A stretch of 64,000 bases of DNA from Nectonema munidae (taxonomy: Eukaryota > Nematomorpha > Nectonematoida > Nectonematidae): positions 1-64,000 of the forward strand of contig JAUIRK010000597.1 in NCBI GenBank assembly GCA_030549495.1, given 5' to 3'. Shown here piece by piece: positions 11,573-21,057 of this stretch. Below the pieces are notes generated by a model that saw only the letters and a program-made list of their open reading frames with translations, did no database searches and was not told the DNA's origin. Position 1 is the stretch's first letter, and the number at the start of each line of letters is the position of its first letter. Position numbers and translations under genes: made by a program.

Positions 11573-11836
11573 CAGTGGCGGATCCAGAAATTCCTTATAG
11601 GGGAGGGGGGCGAAATCTATTTAATTTTTTTGCAATTTTTCTAAGAGTCTTCAGAGAATACGATAGCTGTATTATGTCTTTTAGAATCACTAATTATTAC
11701 CTATGTTTTCATATTTTTAACATTATTTTGCCATGAATAAATTTCATAATTTTTTTAAATTTTTGAAGCCATTTATCATAAGGTGGGGGGGGGGGGGGCT
11801 AGTCCCATGAGGCTCCACCCCTTGGATCCACCACTG
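11573..11836. mobile_element. hAT-type MITE, 264 bp
   Basis: Terminal inverted repeats CAGTGGCGGATCC / GGATCCACCACTG are flanked by 8-bp duplications TTTGACAC and TCTGACAC (one mismatch). The 8-bp target duplication and CAG...CTG ends place it with hAT elements. It has no coding capacity. The interior has G-rich runs, including about 13 consecutive G near 11785. A relative with the same kind of ends lies at 45047-45320. Confidence 0.8.
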
Positions 11837-13191
11837 TCTGACACCCTTACTCATATTACATCCCCATAATGATTAAACCAAGGATTGGTCTACACAAAAA
11901 CAAAAGAAAAAGTGGAAAAATTAATTTGAAGCATGATAGAATTGTGAAAGAATAAATTCAGCAATCTGAATAAAAAACTCATAAAAGTGGACAAAAAATA
12001 TTCTCATATGTCAAAGAGAATGCAAAATGAGTGAGTGAGCTAAATGAATGGGAAGAAATAGAAAACAAATAAAATATAAAAATCGGCAGTTAATTTTAAT
12101 TATCTAAATACAAAATTTTGGAAAAATAAGAAATATTCTAGATTTCAAACAGAGAGACAAAAGATTAGTGATTAAAAATTCTTTTCACGGCTCTTCTGAT
12201 TTTAAGTAGGAAAAATAAAAACTTTTATGGTTTCTATATCTTTTCATTTTAGCTTCTTTAAAATGTTCGTCCATTTAAAATTAATACATCTACTTTTCGT
12301 AAAGCCACGATAAACAGGAGTTTGTGAACATTCTTCAACCATCAATCGGTCCTTGGTTCGTGCAAAGGTCTTAAAAAATCCCTTCATTAGATCACAGAAA
12401 CGGTTTATTTCAGATTAACGTATCGTCCATTTTAAATTCAATTGTCTGCTGAAGAAAATTTGTAAAAAATTGCAAACCCAGCGACCGAATGCATTTGCAC
12501 AAGCTCCATTTTCCTCATCACCTTTTCGCAGTTGCTTCTTTGCTACAAACTGGATGGCCAAGCTTTATCCAAAGAGCGCAAAAAGTACAGCGCACCCAAA
12601 CTCAAGTTAAACACACGTCACACAAGTTTTGATGTTTGTTTATTTTGTTTCGAGTTTGTTATTTTGCTAGAAAATGCAGTTTCCACACGCCATGCAATAA
12701 GTTTTATCCTTGGGTTGGAAACAATTTCCAGCAGTTTGAAATCGAAAAAGCATAAAAACTCTTAACAGAGAAGAGTTTCCTAAACTCTTCATACTGAAAA
12801 AATATTTCTTCAAACGCATTTGTTTACAGAAAGAAGTGTTTTCTTGCAGTTAAATTGCATTAGCTACAGGAAGAAGTTTAATAAAAGTTTTTTTATATAC
12901 TAAAAAAGGAAGTGTTTCAAAAAAAATTTGTCAACCATCAAGTGCCTTTTCGATTCATCTTGTGAACACCCTTGGAATCTCTAATCCAGTTTGAGAACCA
13001 CAGGTATTGAATTAATAAATTTAGTATTTTCATCATTTAATCCTGAATTTTTGAAAGTATAGGGATGAAAAAATTTATTTAAACGAATCAAAAAGAAAGG
13101 GAAAATATAATCATGAAGGAGTGCAAAGTATTCATTAAAAATGTTTGTAAGAAATAAGTGGATTAATGTATAACAGTAGAATGATATATAC
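11837..13191. other. mostly unassigned; one possible exon
   Basis: The stretch 12300-12740 is less AT-rich than its surroundings. A good acceptor (CACCTTTTCGCAG) at 12518-12530 precedes an open frame reading LLCYKLDGQALSKERKKYSA before a GT, but no partner exon was found. The 3' exon(s) of the gene at 13192-14024 should lie here; two candidate acceptors near 12970 and 13032 were considered and neither is decisive. Confidence 0.3.
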
Positions 13192-14024
13192 TTCATCAGA
13201 AAAGGCACACACGAGATCTATAAGTGCTTGATCTTGACTTAGCTCTTTAAATTCCACTTCGATAACTTCGCCTTTTGCAATTTTAACTTTTTCTGAAATA
13301 TTTTAGGATATAAAAGAAAAGAAAATAAAACAAAACCAATGATATCTTACTCGTCTTATAGTAACATGTTCCGTTAAAATTTGTGGATATCTTGGCATAG
13401 AAAAGTTCCTTATCATGGTGGATATCTGTTACGTCCATACCTGAAATGAAGTAATAAAGATATTATTACTAGTTTATGAAAAATAACGCTTTACTTGGAA
13501 CAAAATCGTCAAGAGAAATTTTCACAATCCAAAGTTTATATCTAGAAGTTTCCACAGTGTCTGAATGTATCCCGATTTTTAACAAACTATGATTACTTTC
13601 AAGGAAATCTCGGTTGTTATACTGATACGAATATAAACGATCTGCATTGATGGGAAGTTTTTCACTTTCTACTCTTTTAACTAAAAATGGCAAAAATTAA
13701 TCAGAAGACATTTGCATGATTTTATTGTGACCTGAATAGAAATGTTTGATAACTGTAAATTTGGAAATGTCTTCTCCTTCGTCTCTAAATGTTATGTGCA
13801 AACTAGAATTTGGTAAAAATGGGATTCCTGAAACGTATAATTCAGATCCTAAAAAGAAACTATATAAATGATTTATTTAAACGAGAAAAAGTTCGTACCT
13901 TCTTTCATATTAAATTCTATTGAGTATATACTCTTAGGGCCATGCCGATTTGAACATTTTATCAATAGCGGTTCAGAAATGTTGGTAACAAATCTGACAT
14001 CTTCACTTTCTGTAACTTGAAATT
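13192..14024 (-). CDS. five consecutive exons of an unknown multi-module gene
   Basis: Five exons can be joined in frame on the minus strand: 14024-13899, 13848-13732, 13680-13495, 13440-13351 and 13292-13192. Introns are 50, 51, 54 and 58 bases, all GT-AG. The first four exons are phase 1 on both sides; the last ends in phase 0. Together they give about 206 residues with no stop. Beta-sandwich-like features are visible: ISEPLLIKCSNRHG, GSELYVSGIPFLPNSSLHIT, RYKLWIVKISLDD, ELFYAKISTNFNGTCYYK, EVIEVEFKELSQDQALIDLV. Lone cysteines, N-glycosylation sequons and symmetric phase-1 exons suggest tandem extracellular Ig-like modules. I do not recognise the family. Neither start nor stop codon is in hand: the upstream exon is unknown, and two downstream acceptors (near 12970 and 13032) both give short tails. 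Confidence 0.65.
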
Positions 14025-14935
14025 CTAAAATTAGAAATTTTTATACTTTTCATACACCTAGAGAAATAATTGACAAACATTTACATTTTAAAAAAAATGC
14101 CATAAAACTTGATCTGATGACGTCATGCCCGTTTTCAACGATGCCGAAAATATCTTTGTGAAAGAATGTTCCTCAAAAATGACCGAAAACAATTTTTTGT
14201 TAAAGGGGTTCGAATGGAGATCGGATAGAAGGGTTACAGAATGGTCATTACCAAGTCTCAAACTAAAATCTTACACGCTTTCGCTCAATAGCCAATCAAA
14301 TCCATGAATCATTCAAGGAAAATTAATGCTGGATTACCTATAACTTTATACATTGTACTAACATGAATAGAATAATATTTTGTATATTTATTGGCTTCAA
14401 ATTTGTTGATTTTAAGAAATGGATCTTTTATAGTACTTTTGAATAACTATGTTAACGTGTGTGAGTTTCCACTTTCATTTAGAAAAATGAAGTAAATCAA
14501 CGTTTTCAAAGTAAAAATTTGATGAATTTTGTTTCTGCATTGTAAGAAGTCTTTACTCAATAATATTCCTCACATCTTTAAAACTATAACTATTAATATA
14601 ATATAAAAATACAATAAATTTTTGCAGTTTTGATCCTTGCAGATATTTATTCATTCTTTAAATTTATTTATTAGTTTACTTTTTGAAAAATCTTTCAAGG
14701 TAGATTCATCAATTTTCGGTATATGAATTAGAGGAAGCTAGTAGATAAGTAGTCAAATAAAAAAGCATAAAAAGCAGTATTTCTAAAATAAAAAAATACT
14801 CTATGAGCTCATTTTTTGGTTCCTTCAGCAATAAGACATTTTATACGATTATCAATTTGCTTCCATTCCTAAATTTTCCACAAATCACATGCATGCACTC
14901 TTTATAAATGAAGTTACATGCTGATAAATCTGACG
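14025..14935. other. unassigned, AT-rich
   Basis: The 5' continuation of the minus-strand gene should lie here, but no exon with the required phase-1 end could be chosen. A TGACGTCA-type site at 14117-14124 is noted without further support. Confidence 0.3.
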
Positions 14936-15075
14936 AAGTCCTGTTCATAGATCTCTTCGGGCTTTTGATAGTATTTCTCATGATATTCTAATAACCAAAG
15001 TATTACTTCTTGGATTTTCTTTCGAGGCAACTGCATTTTTGAAGCCTACTTATCTAATCGTGCCAGAAAGTTTAA
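14936..15075 (+). pseudogene. LINE reverse transcriptase fragment
   Basis: Forward frames give FIDLFRAFDSISHDILITKV and LLLGFSFEATAFL, then in another frame YLSNRARKF. This matches block 3-4 of CR1/Jockey-type LINE reverse transcriptases (DLskAFDsi.HdiLl.kL...gfs......YLsnR.Q). The catalytic YxDD block is not present. It lies before the endonuclease fragment at 15296-15800, the reverse of LINE order, so the two are separate or rearranged insertions. Confidence 0.65.
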
Positions 15076-15295
15076 TTTGATGGCCTTAAATCTTATCAAG
15101 TTTTGTCTCTTCGTTAATGACATTAATAGGTTTAATAAAAATACAGAATTCTATAAGTCTGAAGAAATCTCAAAATTGTATGCTTCAATCTCCTCAGTAG
15201 ATCAAACAATGAGAAAAAAAAGCTGAAAAGATGTAATATATATGAAGTTATAATAAAACAAACTCCACGATACTTCATTTTTCTCCATTCTGAAT

Positions 15296-15800
15296 TTGAG
15301 AGGAAAAAAAAGAAGGAGGTGGAGTGGGAATCTTTTTCAAGTCGTGTTTCAAACTGTGCTTTTCCGAAGCATTCACCTATGGTGATAATATTTGCAACTT
15401 TCTGGTTTTAAAATTACTTATTTCAAATTCTCACTTTTACATAAGTGTTTTCTATCGTCCCCCTTCCTCAGATTTGAGAAGCTTTCCCGTGTGGTTAGAA
15501 GAATTACCTACGTATCTTCTTAATTCAAAATCCATTATATGTGGCGACTTCAATGTAAATTTTTTGAAAATCAGTGAGGATAAATTTTGTGAAGAGCTCT
15601 TTAGTATCTTTTTACAACTTGGGTTCGCACCGATTATTATTATCACAAAAATGAGTCATTATTCGGATCGCTTATAGATCATGTATTTATCAACTTCAGC
15701 TGTTCTCTCTCGACCATTAATGTAATAGCAGACATATCTGACCACTAGGGTAGCTTAGTCTCAATAGGAAACTTTTTCGAGAAAACTCTTTCCACCAAGC
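15296..15800 (+). pseudogene. LINE AP-endonuclease fragment
   Basis: One frame reads GGVGIFFKSC, later FYISVFYRPPSS, then SIICGDFNVNF. After a frame change near 15645 it reads GSLIDHVFINFSCS and ADISDH. VFYRPPSS, the GDFN motif, IDHVF and SDH are the conserved blocks of the apurinic-like endonuclease domain of Jockey/CR1/L2-clade LINEs. A stop directly follows SDH. No reverse transcriptase follows; the Helitron-like repeat begins soon after. Confidence 0.75.
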
Positions 15801-15835
15801 ACATTTCTTATCTTATAAATATATATTTATAATGA

Positions 15836-16777
15836 TCTTTATAATTTATAATGATATTTATAATGATCTTTTACAGGAGCTAGAATCACGGGGGTACCAA
15901 GGATTTTTCACAGGACCTAGATTAACGGTACCAATGATCTTTAACTGGACCTAGAATTATTACCAATGATCTTTAAGTGGACCTAGATTTTTGGGACCTA
16001 GAATCCTACGTCTCGAGTGAATCTAAAATGTTTGAACTTGATAAAATGACAAAAATTCCAACTTTGTCATCGAAAAAAATCATTCGATTCATTTCAAACA
16101 AATTACATATTTGGAATCAGCATACCAAACTCTATCAGAATACGCTTTTAAATTTTAATTTTTTTTATTTTTCAATTTATCAGGCCTTTTCAAAGGGCTC
16201 AAAATATGACTTCGCATATACATAACAAATATACAAGTATTATACATTTTTAGAATCCTCTCATCATTCTATTTAATAATTTCAATGTTTTATTCGATTA
16301 TTTACATCGTTTAGAAAAAAAATATTTTTCTTGAAAATTTACTTAAAACGGGGATTTTTTTGCGGGCGATATAAATGATTAATTAGTAGTACCATTGATC
16401 TTTGTGGATGATTTAATGATTATTAGGAGTACCAATGATATTTGAGGGGACCTAGAATCATATGGATAACAATGATCTTTAACAGGAACAAGAATCACGG
16501 GTTACCAATGATCTTTAACTGGACCTATTATCACAGTACCAATGATCTTTAACTGGACCTTGGATCAGAGGGACCTAGAATCCTACGTGTCGAGCGAAGC
16601 TAAAATGCTAAAAACTGAGCATCACACCATATAACACACCATTAGCAACACAAAATACACACTACCAATGATCATCCTATGTTTCGAAAAAGAAATACTT
16701 TACCAATGATCCTATGTTTCGAGCGCAGCGAGAAACACTGTTTGAACGAAGTGAGAAACCACCACGGGACCGGCTAG
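15836..16777 (+). mobile_element. Helitron-like element with 37-bp minisatellite
   Basis: The segment is framed by tandem units of the type TACCAATGATCTTTAACAGG plus ACCTAGAATCACGGGG (about 37 bp), at 15860-16000 and 16380-16600. Between them is a core (16030-16320) that recurs at 51219-51520. The right end has GTTTCGAGCGCAGCGAGAAAC, then CACGGGACCGGCTAG followed by T at 16778. A CTAG end inserted before T without inverted repeats is the Helitron 3' signature. The 5' TC end was not located and there is no Rep/helicase, so this would be a non-autonomous copy. Confidence 0.5.
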
Positions 16778-17079
16778 TATATAGATCATGTTTTTTTTTG
16801 AAAAGTTTTACTTATTTGTTTGATCATAAAAATAAACTGTTTTCCAATGAAAATTAAATTACTTATACTAAGTTTTATTAGCAAATATTTTAAGCAAAGT
16901 GTTAAAATTCTTGTGAAAGTGATTATTGCCAAGATTGCAAAGTGTGCAATCTTCGAAATAAAAAACTAAAACAAATAAAAAAAAAGTGTGCAATCTTGAT
17001 AATAAAAAACTAAAACAAATAAAACGATCATCTAAGAATAAAGATGCGATATATTTGATTTCTGCATAAAAGACTTCAT

Positions 17080-17380
17080 TGTTTAAATTAGCCCCTTTTC
17101 CCGCCTTCAAGTACGGAAGAAGGGGAGTGGGACACATCAAGCGGGGGGGGGGGGAGAGAACTGATGAAGAGAAGGGGTGCAAAAGTGATTTTAAAGGGTC
17201 GAGGCCTATAAGAAAGTGTATACATTTATAATTTTTAAAGGAGTTTCAGAGGGGCAAAATAAATCCAAGGTTGCAAGCTCCGTTGCTCCTCCTCTCCCCC
17301 CCCCCCCCTCTTATCAGACGGGTATGGTTGCAGTAATTGATAGGGATAATCCTTTTAAGCTTTAAATTATAGAGTTCTTA
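17080..17380. repeat. dispersed G/C-run repeat, copy 1
   Basis: Shares ATAAGAAAGTGTATA, GGAGTTTCAGAGGGGCAAAA and TGGTTGCAGTAATTGATAGG with segments at 33670-33775 and 58605-58745. It carries poly-G (about 17137-17152) and poly-C (about 17296-17309) runs. Family unknown; the three copies overlap only partly. Confidence 0.55.
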
Positions 17381-17589
17381 TGTTATGTGCTATAAAAAAT
17401 ATTTAGCGTAGGATATATAAATGTCCATTTTATTCGATTTCATATTCATTCCCTCACTTAGTGCTTCAAAAAAATAGTACTTAAAACACTTAGAAATATT
17501 CTATTATAACATCGTTACATTTTTTCCAATTATTATTTATAATATTTAACTAATTTAAATTAATTAAAAACACACCAACATTAATTACA

Positions 17590-17685
17590 AATTTAAATTT
17601 GAAAAGAACAAACTTAAATTGAAAAAGACGAACTTAAATTGGAAAAAGACAAACTTAAATTGGAAAAGGACGAACTTAAACAAAA
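17590..17685. repeat. 21-bp minisatellite
   Basis: Four to five units of AAATTGGAAAAAGACGAACTT. With a 21-base period, the last units encode a KLEKDEL heptad in one frame, but no splice-supported gene surrounds it. Confidence 0.6.
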
Positions 17686-17744
17686 ATGGTATATTTAAAA
17701 ATCCAAATTTTTTTGTGAATAAAATTTTTAAATATTTTTTGTCT

Positions 17745-17890
17745 TAACCAATCGAATTACATAAGAATCTAACAAATTATGTCTGAATATTTTTTGAATA
17801 CATTTTGAATATTCAAATGAACAGTTCAAAATCTTGGTTCTGATTGGCCATAATGCAGTCATTTTCAACCAATCCGATATATCCCAGTGG
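17745..17890. promoter_or_regulatory. cluster of CCAAT boxes
   Basis: Three CCAAT cores lie close together: ACCAATCG (about 17747), the inverted TGATTGGCC (about 17843) and AACCAATCC (about 17868). The last two are 25 bases apart, a spacing seen in NF-Y dependent promoters. No adjacent start exon was identified, so promoter activity is only a guess. Confidence 0.25.
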
Positions 17891-18031
17891 GTTACCGCAA
17901 TGCATGGTTTGCCGGGTAAAGCTATATGCATGCATATATTGAAAAAATAAGGTTCTGCTTTCTTACTTTAATAATGGAGTACATTATATATATAGGTTAA
18001 AAGTATTTTGAAAAAGTGTCATTATTTTAAC

Positions 18032-18700
18032 TTGAAGAATGGAATCAACACTTGTGGGGCGAGAGAAATGAGATGCTTTTTTCACAAATCTGCCGCCTTC
18101 AAATAGCAAGCTGTGCTTAGCAAGTAAAGAATTTTTGGAAGCACTATCCTTTGAGGAGACTTGAGCTTTTTCTTGTTTTGGATCGAGAGGAGTGCGTAGT
18201 GCTGATCGAGAACTAAATCTAACACTCTTATTCTAAAGGATAGACGCTTTTGAAGTGGAGATTTTTAAAAATCTTTTGCTTAGTTTTTTAAATGCATATT
18301 TTACAAGTTAACCCTTTCTGGGATTAGTTTGCACAAATTACTCGCATGATTTTTTATATTTTTAATGAATTCCCATATAACATAAAGCAGACAACTTTTA
18401 GTGTGTGGATCAATGATCATCCATTGTGGTGGAAAGGGTTTTAAGGAGGAAAACTGAATTTATATGATAATAAAATCAATAAATCATGAAAAATTGTGTA
18501 AACATTATAACCTGAAGAATAGAGTCGATACTGGTAGGACATGCTGTCCCTTTGACAGAACTGTCATTGTTGAACAGTTGGCGCCGAGCAAGTAAAGAAT
18601 TTTTGGAAGCACTATCTTCATAGCAGACTAGGACATTTTCTTGTTTTGGATTGTGACGAGTGCGTGGTGTTAATCGCGAACTAATTCTAATATTTTTGCG
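18032..18700 (-). CDS. two tandem paralogous exons, unknown gene
   Basis: Exons 18700-18512 (63 codons) and 18232-18032 (67 codons) are both phase 0 at each end, with acceptors CTTTTAG and CCTTTAG and donors CAG|GTTATA and CAA|GTTAAA. Their proteins are alike: RKNIRISSRLTPRTRHNPKQ versus NKSVRFSSRSALRTPLDPKQ, then a shared DSASKNSLLA, and PTSIDSILQ versus PTSVDSILQ at the ends. They are basic and Ser/Thr-rich with TP sites, like low-complexity nuclear proteins; no domain is recognised. The shared frame and shared splice phases show an exon duplication that keeps the reading frame. Flanking exons are not certain. Confidence 0.6.
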
Positions 18701-18920
18701 CTAAAAGATAAATTAAAGAATGTAGAGTCATTAATAGAAAGAATTTAATAATAATAATAATAACAATTAATTAATGGCGATACACTAAGGCAAATACTCT
18801 ACTTTAATGAACTACCACGAAAAGCGATCTCATCCAATGAGAGAGGTAGTGAAAATGTGTCATTAAAAATATAAAATCAAAAAGAACGAGGATAATAATA
18901 CTTTTCAGGGTTAATGATTA

Positions 18921-19248
18921 TTATTTACAGTTACACTCCTTATATGCGATGTACTCGTGAAGAAGCTGTACAACGAAAATCAGATATCTGTCAATCAAGA
19001 GTATGGTGTTGACGTGCTCACAGGTAATGCAGGGCTTCTTAGCTTTTTCCCCTACTAGACGCCTTTAACCCATTTACGACCAATGCTCCCATTTTGGGAA
19101 CATAAGTAATTTAATCTTCGTCTGCTTTTTTCAATGACTTTGAATATAAATCTTCTGCGTTTTTTTAGATATCGTCTGCTTTGCTTGGTTTTAAATGGGT
19201 TAAGGCAAAGAGGTTACTTGCTGAAAATTTTGCTCCTTCCTGTTCCAT
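18921..19248 (-). CDS. candidate two-exon small protein around a MITE
   Basis: Possible exon 1, 19248-19218, starts ATGGAACAGGAAGGAGC (MEQEGAKFSA) with AAG before the ATG. Possible exon 2, 19054-18921, reads GEKAKKPCITCEHVNTILL then IDRYLIFVVQLLHEYIAY and ends KECNCK-stop. They join in phase 1 with GT-AG ends, giving 54 residues. The 163-base intron is almost wholly the MITE at 19065-19203; without it only about 28 bases would remain, too short for a normal intron. On the plus strand, 18931-19023 is also bounded by AG and GT and open (TLLICDVLVKKLYNEN..), so strand is not certain. Confidence 0.3.
19065..19203. mobile_element. piggyBac-type MITE, copy 1 (139 bp)
   Basis: TTAA at both ends encloses CCCATTTACGACCAA ... 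TTTTAAATGGG. TTAA target sites with CCC/GGG ends are the hallmark of piggyBac-superfamily elements. The second copy is at 34911-35048, over 90% identical by eye. Both contain CATAAGTAATTT and GATATCGTCTGCTTTGCTTGG. Confidence 0.8.
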
Positions 19249-19693
19249 CTTTGAACCTCAGTAAAACGTTAACTGGGCTTGAGCAAAGGGCCTAGCGGTG
19301 ATAGAGTTGGTATTGGTCAGGATCATGAGACCCTGATATTTAGCCAAATTTGAAAAAGAAATCTTCTTTCGGATGCAGCAATGACAGTAAAAAATTTCTT
19401 AAAATAATAAAATTCGGAAGAAGAAATTTATTAAGTATGATGAATCCGATTAAATCCAAACCCAAATGATGATCAGTTCACAAATACACAGAACAAACGA
19501 TTCCTTATAAATTTAGCAAATTTTATCAACCTTCCTAGAAATGAGATGAAAAGATAAAGTACAAAATATTTCCGTCTTTGGAGAAAATTCGGTTTAGCAA
19601 AGATATTTTTCTGAAAGAGAAATATTGGATAACAAGGAATTTTGTTATATCAAGAATCCATTTTACGTGTTTTACTGTGATACTTGCTCTCGC

Positions 19694-20849
19694 TTACTGT
19701 TTTACTGTGACTTGCCCACGGTTATCATAACTTTGAAGGGCTTCAAGTAACTTCTTGAACTCATGACGATCCTGACTCGCATGCAGCTGTTGTTGCGCCA
19801 TCATCAACCTCTTAGCAACTTCCCACCTCTACCAAATAATTAATTAATTATTAATTAATGAATACTTCCAATTTTAACATGTTTATATATGTATAAGTTG
19901 TTCAGGTATTCTATTCTCTTATATTAAAAAAGGGTTTTCAGGAACGAAACTCGCTCGTTAATCGAAGTCATGGCGTAGTTTGAATGAATTGTTATTATTT
20001 ATCAATTACAAATATATGAAAAAAGAAAATAGAGAAAAAAAAACTACTAGATTTAAAAGGATCTGAGCTGAAGAATAGTGAAATCACGGAGAGTACAAAA
20101 ATCGCCATCTGCCCCCTTTGGATTACGCGGACACCCTAAGTTAGAATCTCTGGATACTGTCATATTTTACGTTTTAATATAGTTAATGAAAGATTTCATT
20201 GTATATATGCTCGCTAACCCAATGCCCTCCCTAACTTTTTGAGATCTTGTCAAAACTGCTTTAGAGATTCTTTGTCCCCAGAACAAAAACGCTAATTAAA
20301 TCGTCTCCAATATCAACTTATTTGATACGCTCATATGTTGTTAAATCAGCCTATGTATCTCTGTCTATGTCTCTGATTATGAAATATTCAAAGGTATTTT
20401 TTTTAAACTTTGGAACAAATTTTCAAATTAAAAAAGAAATATTTGATAATTGTTTAGAACCTAAGTTTTTTTTTAACTTTTTATGCAATCTGGCATCAAA
20501 GCGTTAAAGAAACACATTTTAAATTACTAAATATCGTCTGATTTTTCTAGGATCAAATGAATTAAATAAGACTTTTCTTCCTTTCTTAAGTTTTTTTTAT
20601 TAAAATAAAAAAATATCTTAATTTTTTGTAGTCTGAATTAATGAATTATTATTATCATTATCTTGGAAAAACCTAAAAAAAATTGAAGACTCAGGAAGAC
20701 TGTCAATTTTTGATCCGTGCATTAAAAAAGGTTGAGCACCAGTGTGTTTGAGTAAGAGAATATTTACATTGTGAATTTGAAAAATATCACTTACCTTCAG
20801 CAAAGTTGTAGCGTTTAATTTTCTTTCTTCAATCATGCTTGATGGAAAT
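19694..20849 (-). CDS. last two exons of an unknown gene
   Basis: Exon 20849-20795 (55 bases) ends with a perfect donor (CTGAAG|GTAAGTG) and encodes FPSSMIEERKLNATTLLK. Exon 19828-19694 joins in phase 0 and encodes RWEVAKRLMMAQQQLHASQD then RHEFKKLLEALQSYDNRGQV and VTVKQ-stop. The product is helical and charged, consistent with a C-terminal coiled coil. I do not recognise the protein. The retroelement fossil lies directly upstream (about 21.06-23.43 kb), antisense to this gene, possibly within one of its introns. The intron between the two exons is 966 bases. Confidence 0.55.
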
Positions 20850-21057
20850 CTAATATAAATAGCAGCAAAAAAATAAGTATAGCTAATGATCATTTAAACG
20901 AGAACAATATTACAAATTGAAGCGTATTTCCTCAAAAATGCTAACATCAAAACCAAGGATATTTACCCATTAGATTCCAGGATAAAGAAACTACATTAAT
21001 TAATTTGATATTATATACCTTCAAATCAAGAAATCATTTGAATCGTTTAAAGAGGAG

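Noticed and set aside
15977-16225. Open frame MDLDFWDLESYVSSESKMFE
   Set aside because: It lies in the repeat core and minisatellite and is not kept in the copy at 51219-51520.
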